Shown piece by piece: positions 18,370 through 26,184 of a stretch of 64,000 bases of DNA. Position 1 is the first letter of the stretch. Each line of letters opens with the position of its first letter. Source of the DNA: Alkaliphilus transvaalensis ATCC 700919 (lineage in GTDB: Bacteria > Bacillota > Clostridia > Peptostreptococcales > Natronincolaceae); the NCBI RefSeq assembly GCF_000621485.1, contig NZ_JHYF01000001.1, forward strand, positions 124,001 through 188,000, given 5' to 3'. Below the pieces are notes generated by a model. The model was not told where the DNA came from and did not search any database. It saw nothing but the letters and a program-made list of their open reading frames with translations. The translations under genes and the position numbers were made by a program.

Positions 18370-18708
18370 ATGAACGTTTATGACAAAGCACATCAACTGG
18401 CAAAGGCACTTAAAGAAAGTGCAGAATACCAAACTTTTAAAAGCCTTGAAAAAAACCTACAAGCCAACCCTTCTATTAAGTCTATGATGGAGGACTTTAA
18501 GAAAAGACAATTTGAAGTACAAAGTGCTCAAATGAGGGGGCATAAGGTTGAAAAAACAAAGCTAGAGAAATTGCAGGAAATGGAAGAGCAACTAATGAAG
18601 GACTCAACTGTTGGTAATTATCTAGAAGCAGAATTTAGGTTTACTCAAATGTTGTCGGATATCTATAAAATTATTGGAGAATCAATAGAAATCGAAGATT
18701 TAGAGTAA
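18370..18708 (+). CDS. YlbF/YmcA family regulator-like protein
   Basis: Helical protein of 112 residues matching the YlbF/YmcA (com_ylbF) family: AYQLAKALKESAEYQTFK-like start, then PSIKSMMEDFKKRQFEVQSAQMRG and a C-terminal FTQMLSDIYKIIGESI. The B. subtilis relatives YlbF and YmcA act with YaaT on RNase Y and on development, and YheA is a closer size match. AAGGGGG precedes the ATG. A clear terminator follows. Confidence 0.8.
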   Translation: MNVYDKAHQLAKALKESAEYQTFKSLEKNLQANPSIKSMMEDFKKRQFEVQSAQMRGHKVEKTKLEKLQEMEEQLMKDSTVGNYLEAEFRFTQMLSDIYKIIGESIEIEDLE

Positions 18709-18731
18709 ACGTATTATTGTTTATTAATTGG

Positions 18732-18756
18732 GCAGTCAATCTGACTGCCTTTACTT
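18732..18756 (+). terminator. terminator after the YlbF-like gene
   Basis: GGCAGTCA (18732-18739) and TGACTGCC (18743-18750) form a perfect 8-bp stem with an AATC-type loop, followed by TTT. Confidence 0.8.
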
Positions 18757-18948
18757 ATTGATGAGATAATAATTTATCATTTATTGTTTTTTCTTCTATT
18801 AAATAATATAATAAGACAAGAAAATATAGGTAACAATTTAAATAGATACTTTTTTAAAATCTTCCGACGGAAGCTTTTGATCTGTCGAAGCAACTAGAAT
18901 TTATTACGATTTATTTTTACATTTAATTTAGCGCAAGGAGTGTTATTT

Positions 18949-19602
18949 GTGAGTAATATTACAAATGAGTTTGTAGAAACATATATAAGAGAGCTATTGC
19001 CAGAATCAAAAGGCTTGTTTAAAGAAATGGAAATTTATGCTGAAGAAAACCATGTTCCCATTGTCCATAAGGAAGTGGCATCTCTATTGGGAGTTTTAAC
19101 TAGAACCAGTGGCGCAAAAAAAGTATTAGAAGTAGGGACGGCTATTGCTTATTCAACATTGTTATTTTGCAGAGCAATGGGAGAAGATGGACATATTACT
19201 ACGATTGAAAGAAATGAAGAGATGATTTTAAAAGCAAAAGAAAATATAAAAAAGGCTAATCGTGAAGATCAGGTTCGAATCCTACAAGGGGACGCCGAAG
19301 AAATTCTAAGGTTTTTAGAAGGTAGATATGATATTATTTTCTTGGATGGAGCAAAGGGTCAGTATAATGATTTTTTAAATGACTGTCTTCATTTATTGAA
19401 GCCAGGTGGGTTGCTTATTTCTGATAATATTTTATATAAAGGAATGATTGCCACCGACGAACTTGTGGTAAGAAGAAAAAGAACCATCGTGAATAGAATG
19501 AGAAGTTACTTAGAGACTATATGTGATCACCCTCAACTGGAAACTAGTATTATTCCTATTGGTGATGGATTAGCTTTAAGTTATAAAAGGCAGGAGGAAT
19601 AA
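18949..19602 (+). CDS. trmR: tRNA 5-hydroxyuridine O-methyltransferase TrmR (YrrM)
   Basis: SAM-dependent O-methyltransferase of 217 residues. GTG at 18949 is the start because AAGGAG at 18935-18940 overlaps the upstream GTG and sits 8 bases before this one. Motif I is VLEVGTAIAYST, the metal-binding region is IIFLDGAKGQYNDF, then LLISDNILYKG. The B. subtilis homologue YrrM/TrmR methylates 5-hydroxyuridine at tRNA wobble position 34. The next gene is the U32 protein that helps make that 5-hydroxyuridine, starting 2 bases later, which strongly supports the assignment. Confidence 0.87.
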   Translation: MSNITNEFVETYIRELLPESKGLFKEMEIYAEENHVPIVHKEVASLLGVLTRTSGAKKVLEVGTAIAYSTLLFCRAMGEDGHITTIERNEEMILKAKENIKKANREDQVRILQGDAEEILRFLEGRYDIIFLDGAKGQYNDFLNDCLHLLKPGGLLISDNILYKGMIATDELVVRRKRTIVNRMRSYLETICDHPQLETSIIPIGDGLALSYKRQEE

Positions 19603-19604
19603 AC

Positions 19605-20837
19605 ATGACAAAAGTAGAACTATTAGCCCCCGCAGGTGATTTAGAGAGATTAAAAGTTGCAATCCTCTATGGAGCAAATGCTGTATATGTTGGAGGTCAA
19701 ATTTTTGGATTAAGGGCGGCAGCAAAAAACTTTACCATAGATGAGCTGGCGGAAGGGGTTAAATTTGCCCATGAAAGAGGTGCTAAGGTATTTGTTACAG
19801 CAAATATCATTCCCCATAATGAAGATCTTTCTGAGCTTCCAGATTATTTGAAGAAGCTTTATGAAATTGGTGTAGATGCAGTAATTGTTTCAGACCCAGG
19901 AACCTTTTCAATTGTAAAAGAAACCGTACCAGAGATGGAAATTCATATTAGTACCCAAGCTAATAATGTTAACTACAGAACTGTGAAGTTTTGGTACGAT
20001 TTAGGGGCTGAAAGGGTGGTATTGGCAAGGGAATTATCCTTCGAAGAAGTTAAAGAAATTAGAGAACATATACCACAAGAGGTAGAGCTAGAGGCATTTG
20101 TCCATGGGGCGATGTGTATTTCCTATTCTGGAAGATGTTTATTAAGTAATTATATGGCCAATCGAGATGCTAATAGAGGAGAGTGTGCTCAGCCCTGTAG
20201 ATGGAAATATCATATCGTTGAAGAAAAGAGACCTGGAGAGTATATGCCGGTTTATGAAGATGAAAAAGGTACATATATCATGAACTCCAAAGACTTATGT
20301 ATGATAGAATATATACCTGAAATCATTGAGTCGGGAATTAATAGTTTGAAAATAGAAGGTAGAATGAAAACGACTTATTATGTTGCAACAGTAGTGAGGG
20401 CTTATCGAATGGCTATAGATGCTTATTTAAAAGATCCACAAAATTGGGAATGTAAAGAAGAATGGCTAGAAGAAATTAAAAAGGCAAGCCACCGAGACTT
20501 TACTACAGGTTTTTATCATCAAAGACCAGATGAAAATGAACATTTATACACAGATAAATCTTATGTTAGAAATTATGATTTTATTGGAATGGTTTTAGAC
20601 TATGATCATAATAATAAGATAGTGACTGTTGAGCAAAGAAATAGATTCTTCCAAGGCGACCAAATTGAAATCATTGGGCCCCACAAAGAGCTGGTAAAAA
20701 CAGTAATAGAGAAAATGTGGGATGAAGAAGGTAAGGAAATAGAAGTAGCCCCACACCCTAAACAAATTGTAAAAATGAAGATAGACAAAATTGTAGAACC
20801 TTATGATTTACTTAGAAGAGAAGTTAAAGAACAATAA
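19605..20837 (+). CDS. trhP: U32 family tRNA hydroxylation protein TrhP (YrrO)
   Basis: Protein of 410 residues of the peptidase U32 family, with VELLAPAGDLERLKVAILYGA at the start, the family region MCISYSGRCLLSNY and a cysteine set in RGECAQPCRWKY and KDLCMIEY consistent with a [4Fe-4S] site. TrhP/YrrO-type proteins take part in prephenate-dependent 5-hydroxyuridine formation in tRNA. B. subtilis has two such genes, yrrN and yrrO; only one is here. It is translationally close to trmR (2-base gap), forming a two-step modification operon. Confidence 0.87.
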   Translation: MTKVELLAPAGDLERLKVAILYGANAVYVGGQIFGLRAAAKNFTIDELAEGVKFAHERGAKVFVTANIIPHNEDLSELPDYLKKLYEIGVDAVIVSDPGTFSIVKETVPEMEIHISTQANNVNYRTVKFWYDLGAERVVLARELSFEEVKEIREHIPQEVELEAFVHGAMCISYSGRCLLSNYMANRDANRGECAQPCRWKYHIVEEKRPGEYMPVYEDEKGTYIMNSKDLCMIEYIPEIIESGINSLKIEGRMKTTYYVATVVRAYRMAIDAYLKDPQNWECKEEWLEEIKKASHRDFTTGFYHQRPDENEHLYTDKSYVRNYDFIGMVLDYDHNNKIVTVEQRNRFFQGDQIEIIGPHKELVKTVIEKMWDEEGKEIEVAPHPKQIVKMKIDKIVEPYDLLRREVKEQ

Positions 20838-20942
20838 TAAGCCAGTGATCTTCAGTAGTTTAGAGTCTAAAATTAGATATTAATCAGTTTATGCCCCTTT
20901 GTTTTTGGAAATACTATAGAAAAAAACATAGGGGTAATTTTT

Positions 20943-22661
20943 ATGCGAAAGAATAGAAAAAACAGAGTAGATGGTGATGATTTACAAATTAATACAAACA
21001 GAATCATTATTATGGGTGTGGTGGCATCAACGATAATAGTTGCACTTATAGGACGACTTTTTTATCTTCAAGTGATGCGGCATGAATTTTATACGACAGA
21101 GGTAAATAAACAAAGGAACGTAACAATACCTTTAACAAGTGGACGGGGAACTATATACGATAGAAATTTCATCCCCCTTACAGAGCGAAGTGAAGATACC
21201 ATCGGAATCGTCTATCCTCAACTTTTTCAAAGGACTGAAGAAAATCTTCAATTTTTAAGTGATCTTACTGGAAGTTCTCCTTTAGAGCTTGATAATCGCA
21301 TCAAAAGATCAAATAACTTAATAGAGCTTAGCATTAAAGGAGATTTAGATTGGAATGATAGAAGATTAGTTAACACAAGAGGATTATTTGTTATTGAAAA
21401 GAAAAACAGATATGATGATGAAAAGCTGCTTAGTCACGTAATCGGTTATATAAGTACGATTGATAAACGAGGAATGTCTGGTCTTGAGAAATCATTAAAT
21501 GATTTATTAAAGGGGCAGGAAGGTAGAGCCATTGCAGCAGTATTGGATGGACGGAAAAGGCTGTTGCCAGGTGAAGGATATACGATGGTAAGTGGGGTTG
21601 CAGACGAAAGAAATGTGAAACTAACAATAGACTATCATCTTCAAAAAATAGTAGAAGAAGCACTAGACCGTAGTAATGATAGGGGTGCTGTAATAATTAG
21701 TAATATAGAAACTGGTGAAATTCTTTCTTTAGCAAGTAGACCTAATTTTAATCCAAATGATATTGCTACTCACCTCAGAAGTGATGGTGATGAACTGTTT
21801 AATAAGGCAATTCAACTAACTTTTCCCCCTGGCTCTATATTTAAAATCGTAGTAGCGGCAGCAGCACTAGAAGAAAATCTAGTAGAATTAGATGATGTAT
21901 TTTTTTGCTCAGGTGCAGAGCAGGTAGGAAATGTTGTTATTAGATGCAATTCCTTTAATCAAGGGGGTAATGGTGAAATAACCTTTGCAGAGGCCTTTGC
22001 AGAGTCCTGTAATTCTACATTTATTCAGGTAGGTCAAAGATTAGGTGCTAAGAAGATTATTGAAATGGCAGAGGCATTAGGGTTTAACCAAAAAATTGGA
22101 ATAGGCTTAGAGGAAGAGGAACAAGGGAACTTACCTAAAGGTGATAATCTACTTGGGCCTGCGATAGGAAATATTTCTATTGGTCAAGGACTGATTGAAG
22201 TAACACCTTTACAAGTTAATCAATTAACTCAAATGATTGCCAATAATGGTGTTAAAATGCCTCTGCATTTAATTGAAGGAGTCGTTAATAAGGAGCATGA
22301 AAAAATAGTTGGTTTTGATGACTTTAAGAATAGGGAAGCCGAGATAGATCCTTTAGTTGAAGAGGGAAGATTAAGCCAAGGCACGATATCGAAGCTTCAA
22401 CACATGATGGAATTAACCATGACTCAAGGAACAGGACGAAATGTAGGTGACTTATCTAACCTAACAGCCGGTAAAACTGGAACAGCTCAATCCACTGAAA
22501 AGGGACAGCCAGTTCTTCATGGTTGGTTTACAGGTTACTATCCAGTTGAAAATCCTCAGTATGCTATTACGGTTTTTCTGCAAAATGGTCAATCGGGTGG
22601 ACAATATGCAGTACCAGTATTTAAAGAGATTATAGAAAAGCTAATTAGATTAGGGTATTAA
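20943..22661 (+). CDS. class B penicillin-binding protein (transpeptidase), PbpI/YrrR-like
   Basis: Protein of 572 residues. One N-terminal membrane anchor at about 22-44 is followed by a dimerisation domain with GRGTIYDRNFIPL. The transpeptidase domain contains the active-site SxxK (S298-x-x-K301 in PPGSIFKIV), SCN near residue 357 and KTGT near 511. It cross-links peptidoglycan outside the membrane. Position after trmR-trhP and before sigK parallels B. subtilis yrrR (pbpI), a forespore-expressed PBP4b, so a sporulation role is possible but inferred. Confidence 0.88.
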   Translation: MRKNRKNRVDGDDLQINTNRIIIMGVVASTIIVALIGRLFYLQVMRHEFYTTEVNKQRNVTIPLTSGRGTIYDRNFIPLTERSEDTIGIVYPQLFQRTEENLQFLSDLTGSSPLELDNRIKRSNNLIELSIKGDLDWNDRRLVNTRGLFVIEKKNRYDDEKLLSHVIGYISTIDKRGMSGLEKSLNDLLKGQEGRAIAAVLDGRKRLLPGEGYTMVSGVADERNVKLTIDYHLQKIVEEALDRSNDRGAVIISNIETGEILSLASRPNFNPNDIATHLRSDGDELFNKAIQLTFPPGSIFKIVVAAAALEENLVELDDVFFCSGAEQVGNVVIRCNSFNQGGNGEITFAEAFAESCNSTFIQVGQRLGAKKIIEMAEALGFNQKIGIGLEEEEQGNLPKGDNLLGPAIGNISIGQGLIEVTPLQVNQLTQMIANNGVKMPLHLIEGVVNKEHEKIVGFDDFKNREAEIDPLVEEGRLSQGTISKLQHMMELTMTQGTGRNVGDLSNLTAGKTGTAQSTEKGQPVLHGWFTGYYPVENPQYAITVFLQNGQSGGQYAVPVFKEIIEKLIRLGY

Positions 22662-22741
22662 ATAGAAGCTTATAAAATCTACAATGAAGGAAAAAGCTTG
22701 AAAAAAGGCCAAGGATGACAATCTAAATCTTTTCAGTACAT

Positions 22742-22770
22742 GCACATATACCTCTTAAGCAACATATTAT
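22742..22770 (+). promoter_or_regulatory. possible sigma-E promoter of sigK
   Basis: GCACATAT (22742-22749) and CATATTAT (22763-22770), 13 bases apart, approximate the sigma-E elements GHATANNT and CATACAHT with a few mismatches. sigK is sigma-E dependent in known spore formers. The match is weak and needs transcription data. Confidence 0.3.
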
Positions 22771-22814
22771 TTAAAGTGACCTATTATATAGGTTTTTCTA
22801 GGAGGTGTTATTAA

Positions 22815-23522
22815 ATGTGGGCCTTATTGACTGGAATTGCGCCCTTGGTCTTTAAACCATTAATGCTGGCAGTTTCGTACATTTCTAGCAGTACCTCTTT
22901 TCCTCAACCCCTTACACCTGAGGAGGAAGCAATTTACTTAGAGCGTTATGAAGAAGGAGATGAAGAAGCAAGGAATGTACTCGTAGAAAGAAACTTAAGG
23001 TTAGTCGCTCACATTGTCAAAAAGTACTCTAATATTGGTGTGGATGCAGATGATTTAATTTCCATAGGTACGATTGGACTAATTAAAGGAATAACAACCT
23101 TTGATCGTAAGAAGGGTACACGATTGGCAACATATGCGGCAAGGTGTATAGAAAATGAAATCCTAATGACCATACGCTCCAGTAAAAAACTAAAAACTGA
23201 AGTTTCTTTACAGGAGCCGATAGGAATGGACAAAGAAGGCAATGAAATTTCTCTATTAGATCTTTTGGGGACTGAACCTGACAAAGTACTAGAAGAAGTC
23301 GAGTTAAAAATACAAATTAAAAAACTATATGAAAAAATGGCTTCAGTATTGAAAAAAAGAGAGCGAATAGTAATCGAATTAAGATATGGTATTTGTAGCG
23401 GGGGAAGCATGACTCAACGGGAAATTGCTAAGATGTTAGGCATATCAAGGTCCTATGTATCGAGAATTGAAAAAAGAGCAGTAAAAAAATTATTAAAATC
23501 CTTTCAAAATAAAGATGAATAA
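22815..23522 (+). CDS. sigK: RNA polymerase sporulation sigma factor, pro-sigma-K
   Basis: Sigma-70 family protein of 235 residues. A hydrophobic pro-sequence (about residues 1-25, WALLTGIAPLVFKPLMLAVSYI) would tether it until cleavage by SpoIVFB in the mother cell. Region 2 has RNLRLVAHIVKKYSN, DLISIGTIGLIKGI and ATYAARCIENEIL. Region 4 has MTQREIAKMLGISRSYVSRIEKRA. AGGAGGTG lies 8 bases before the ATG. The gene is continuous, with no skin-type insertion. It indicates a spore-forming organism. Confidence 0.95.
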   Translation: MWALLTGIAPLVFKPLMLAVSYISSSTSFPQPLTPEEEAIYLERYEEGDEEARNVLVERNLRLVAHIVKKYSNIGVDADDLISIGTIGLIKGITTFDRKKGTRLATYAARCIENEILMTIRSSKKLKTEVSLQEPIGMDKEGNEISLLDLLGTEPDKVLEEVELKIQIKKLYEKMASVLKKRERIVIELRYGICSGGSMTQREIAKMLGISRSYVSRIEKRAVKKLLKSFQNKDE

Positions 23523-23535
23523 AAGAAAATTATTT

Positions 23536-23560
23536 AGCAGCAATGCTGCTTTTATTTTTC
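23536..23560 (+). terminator. sigK terminator
   Basis: AGCAGC, AAT loop, GCTGCT (23536-23550), then TTTTATTTTT. Confidence 0.88.
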
Positions 23561-23605
23561 TTTATGAAGGATCTATCTTAATTAACTGTGGTTGAAGAAT
23601 TAAAG

Positions 23606-23672
23606 AAAGAGGATTGCAAAGATATAGGCATAAAGGGGGACTAAAATACCTAAGTGTCTTTGCATCCTCTTT
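23606..23672. repeat. structured element copy A (long stem, conserved purine-rich loop)
   Basis: A 5' arm at 23606-23624 pairs over 18 positions with a 3' arm at 23655-23672 (one bulged T, one G-T). TAGG (23625-23628) and CCTA (23649-23652) extend the stem. The loop carries AAAGGGGGACTAAAATA. The same loop with a different stem occurs at 24082-24148, so structure is kept while stem sequence changes. Either strand might be transcribed. Function is unknown. Confidence 0.6.
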
Positions 23673-23755
23673 TATTATTTTATCCATAATTATTAAAGTT
23701 ATACTTGAAGGTAATAAATAAAGTCGTCTTAGTACTGGAAAGTAGATAAAAATCA

Positions 23756-23784
23756 TTTACAAAGAACATATGTTCTGGTATGAT
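23756..23784 (+). promoter_or_regulatory. promoter of the WYL-like small gene
   Basis: TTTACA (23756-23761) and TATGAT (23779-23784) are 17 bases apart. The spacer is almost filled by the palindrome at 23763-23776. Confidence 0.7.
23763..23776. promoter_or_regulatory. LexA (DinR) operator
   Basis: AGAACATATGTTCT is a perfect 14-base palindrome that fits the Firmicutes LexA box core GAAC-RNRY-GTTC. It lies between the -35 and -10 hexamers, where bound LexA would block RNA polymerase. No other copy was noticed in the window. Confidence 0.7.
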
Positions 23785-23808
23785 AAAAATAAAAGTGGGG
23801 GTGAAATA

Positions 23809-24051
23809 ATGGTTGAATATGTATTGAACTATTCATTAGAAAACAAGGTCCCTATCGTAATTGTATATGCTAAAGGGTTAGAAATAACCCAGCGGACAGT
23901 TAAGGTAATGAAGGATGATGGGAAAATCATATATGCTTATTGCTATAAAAGAAAAGCAAATAGAAAATTCATAAAGGATAATATACTAGCAGCCATGGTT
24001 AATTCTGCTCCATACTTACATTCTGTTGAAGGTGTAGCTAAAAATCTTTAA
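23809..24051 (+). CDS. small WYL-domain-like protein, probably SOS-regulated
   Basis: Protein of 80 residues. The ATG at 23809 is used because GTGGGGGTG sits 6 bases upstream; the longer frame from 23770 begins inside the promoter. The sequence resembles a minimal WYL fold: PIVIVYAKGLEITQRTVKVM, then KIIYAYCYKRKANRKFIKDNILA. There is no DNA-binding part. WYL modules sense ligands or nucleic acids in DNA-damage and phage-defence regulators. With a LexA box in its promoter it is probably induced by DNA damage. Family assignment is by eye. Confidence 0.55.
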   Translation: MVEYVLNYSLENKVPIVIVYAKGLEITQRTVKVMKDDGKIIYAYCYKRKANRKFIKDNILAAMVNSAPYLHSVEGVAKNL

Positions 24052-24081
24052 GTGTTAGAAAGAATAAAGGATTAAAATAGA

Positions 24082-24148
24082 AAATGAGACTATATCAGTT
24101 TTTGGCATTAAAGGGGGACTAAAATACCTAACCAATATAATCTCACTT
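24082..24148. repeat. structured element copy B
   Basis: Second copy of the element at 23606-23672. The loop GGCATTAAAGGGGGACT...ACCTAA is nearly identical, while the arms (around 24082-24100 and 24130-24148) have a different sequence and still pair, with A-C mismatches at three places that would be G-U pairs on the opposite strand. This hints at a minus-strand transcript. The two copies are in the same orientation and bracket the WYL-like gene. Confidence 0.55.
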
Positions 24149-24274
24149 ATATTATAATGATTGCCAAATTTCAAAGCCTTATACATAAAACTTATCATAA
24201 AAATGTAAATGTAGGGTTTTTCTATCCTAACAAAATGAAGTTGCGTATTTAATAAAAGATTTTAATAATAATGA

Positions 24275-24303
24275 TTGTAGATAATCGACATATCTAGTAA
24301 AAT
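24275..24303 (+). promoter_or_regulatory. candidate promoter of the ABC-F gene
   Basis: TTGTAG (24275-24280), a 17-base spacer, and TAAAAT (24298-24303), 40 bases before the start codon. Good spacing, moderate hexamers. Confidence 0.5.
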
Positions 24304-24342
24304 GTAAAGGGTAGAAAACATATGAAAGTAAAGGTGAGAATA

Positions 24343-25899
24343 ATGAGCGTACTAACTGTTACTGAAATGAGTCATGGTTTTGGTGCCAGAAAAATATTTC
24401 AAGATGTCTCTTTCAGGTTATTAAAGGGAGAACACGTTGGCTTAGTAGGTGCCAATGGTGAAGGGAAATCTACGTTTTTAAATATCATAACAGGAAAGCT
24501 AATGCCAGATGCTGGTAATGTAGAATGGTCTAACCGTGTGACTGTCGGCTATCTAGATCAGCATACTGTACTAACAAAAGGGAAATCAATCAGAGAAGCT
24601 TTAAGAGAAGCTTTTAAAGAAATGTTTGATTTAGAAGCTGAGATGCTACAAATTTATGAAAAGATGGCAGATGCAACAGATGATGAACTTACTGCAATGA
24701 TGGAAGATGTTGGTGAAATACAAAGTATTTTAGAGAGCAATAGTTTTTATATGATAGATTCTAAAATAGAAGAAATCGCAAACGGGTTAGGTTTAAGGGA
24801 AATAGGACTAGACAAAGATGTTGCTGATCTTAGTGGAGGACAAAGAACTAAGGTACTATTAACAAAATTACTATTACAAAATCCAAGTATTCTGATCTTA
24901 GACGAACCAACAAACTATTTAGATGTAGAACATATAGAATGGTTAAAGAGATATCTGAAGGAGTATGAAAATAGTTTTATCTTAGTTTCTCATGATATTC
25001 CTTTCCTAAATGAAGTCGTTAATGTAATTTATCATGTAGAAAATGCAATTTTAACTCGGTACTCAGGTACCTATGAGCAGTTTATGAAATTGTATGAAAT
25101 TAAAAAGCAGCAACAGCAACAGGCATATGAGCGACAACAACAAGAAGTAGAAAGACTGGAAGACTTTATCGCTCGTAATAAAGCTAGAATCTCTACAACA
25201 GGTAGAGCAAAAAGTAGACAAAAACAACTAGATAAAATGGAACGGATTGAAAGACCACGGGAAAAAGTCAAACCGACATTCCAATTTATCGAAGCTAGAA
25301 CTCCTGGTAAGTTAATTTTCCAAGCAACAGACCTGGTTATTGGATATGACGAACCTCTAACTAAGCCACTTAATGTAAGTCTAGAACGGGGTAAAAAAGT
25401 TGCCATTTGCGGAGTAAATGGTTTAGGAAAATCTACATTATTAAAGACCTTATTAGGTCAATTAAAGCCAGTAGGTGGGACTGTGGAGTTGGGAGATTAT
25501 CTATTCCCCGGTTATTTTGAACAAGAAAGCAGCAGAGATAATAACAATACGGCTATTGAAGAAATATGGAAGTATTATCCAGGCCTTACGAATTTTGAAG
25601 TAAGACAGGCCTTAGCTAAGTGTGGGTTGACCAACGAACATATAACAAGTCAAATGATGGTTTTAAGTGGTGGAGAAAACGCAAAAGTTAGACTATGTAA
25701 ACTTATGCTTAAAGAAATTAATTGGTTAGTGCTGGATGAGCCAACAAACCACTTGGATGTTGATGCAAAAGAAGAATTGAAAAGAGCATTAAAGGAGTTT
25801 AAAGGCACAATTTTACTTGTTTCTCATGAACCTGAATTTTACGAAGATTGGGTGACTGATATATGGAATGTAGAGGATTGGACAACTAAAATTGTATAG
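24343..25899 (+). CDS. ABC-F family ATP-binding protein
   Basis: Soluble protein of 518 residues with two ABC domains and no membrane part. Walker A motifs are GANGEGKST and GVNGLGKST. Signatures are LSGGQRTK and LSGGENAK. Walker B motifs are LILDEPTNYLD and LVLDEPTNHLD. A basic, Gln-rich linker lies between the domains (about residues 248-300). ABC-F proteins bind the ribosome and either rescue stalled peptides or protect against antibiotics. Which applies here cannot be told. ATG 24343 is favoured by AAAGGTGAG just upstream. Flanked by a candidate promoter and a terminator. Confidence 0.9.
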   Translation: MSVLTVTEMSHGFGARKIFQDVSFRLLKGEHVGLVGANGEGKSTFLNIITGKLMPDAGNVEWSNRVTVGYLDQHTVLTKGKSIREALREAFKEMFDLEAEMLQIYEKMADATDDELTAMMEDVGEIQSILESNSFYMIDSKIEEIANGLGLREIGLDKDVADLSGGQRTKVLLTKLLLQNPSILILDEPTNYLDVEHIEWLKRYLKEYENSFILVSHDIPFLNEVVNVIYHVENAILTRYSGTYEQFMKLYEIKKQQQQQAYERQQQEVERLEDFIARNKARISTTGRAKSRQKQLDKMERIERPREKVKPTFQFIEARTPGKLIFQATDLVIGYDEPLTKPLNVSLERGKKVAICGVNGLGKSTLLKTLLGQLKPVGGTVELGDYLFPGYFEQESSRDNNNTAIEEIWKYYPGLTNFEVRQALAKCGLTNEHITSQMMVLSGGENAKVRLCKLMLKEINWLVLDEPTNHLDVDAKEELKRALKEFKGTILLVSHEPEFYEDWVTDIWNVEDWTTKIV

Positions 25900-25905
25900 G
25901 AATGT

Positions 25906-25936
25906 AAAAAGGGATCTGAATTGATCCTTTTTTTTA
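25906..25936 (+). terminator. ABC-F gene terminator
   Basis: GGATC (25912-25916) pairs with GATCC (25923-25927), with an A run before and a run of eight or more T after. Confidence 0.85.
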
Positions 25937-26113
25937 TGGAAAATTTTAAAAATTTTTAAAATATTATAAAATAAAAAAAGGAATTTGGAAAGTTGTGGCG
26001 AAAGTATAACAAAATTATTATTAATGAGTAAATAGCATTATTAGATTTGTTGCCATATCCATTGATGTAACATGAAAGAAACTAGTATTCAAAAGAATTT
26101 TCACATGTTGTAG

Positions 26114-26143
26114 TTTAACAAGGTGTGTGTTAACAATTATAAT
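26114..26143 (+). promoter_or_regulatory. candidate promoter of the LytTR regulator
   Basis: TTTAAC (26114-26119), an 18-base spacer and TATAAT (26138-26143). The hexamers are embedded in the direct repeat described at 26127-26154. Confidence 0.5.
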
Positions 26144-26154
26144 GGCGTGTTAAC
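26127..26154 (+). repeat. direct repeat GTGTTAAC, candidate regulator site
   Basis: GTGTTAAC at 26127-26134 recurs at 26147-26154, 20 bases apart, on either side of the -10 hexamer. LytTR proteins usually bind direct repeats about two helical turns apart, so autoregulation is plausible. A related TGTTAACAA occurs at 27799-27807 just before the PKS gene. Confidence 0.4.
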
Positions 26155-26184
26155 TGGTCATGAGTGAATATGGAGGTGTTTACT

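Noticed and set aside
22815-23522. skin-type interruption of sigK
   Set aside because: The gene is continuous and full length.
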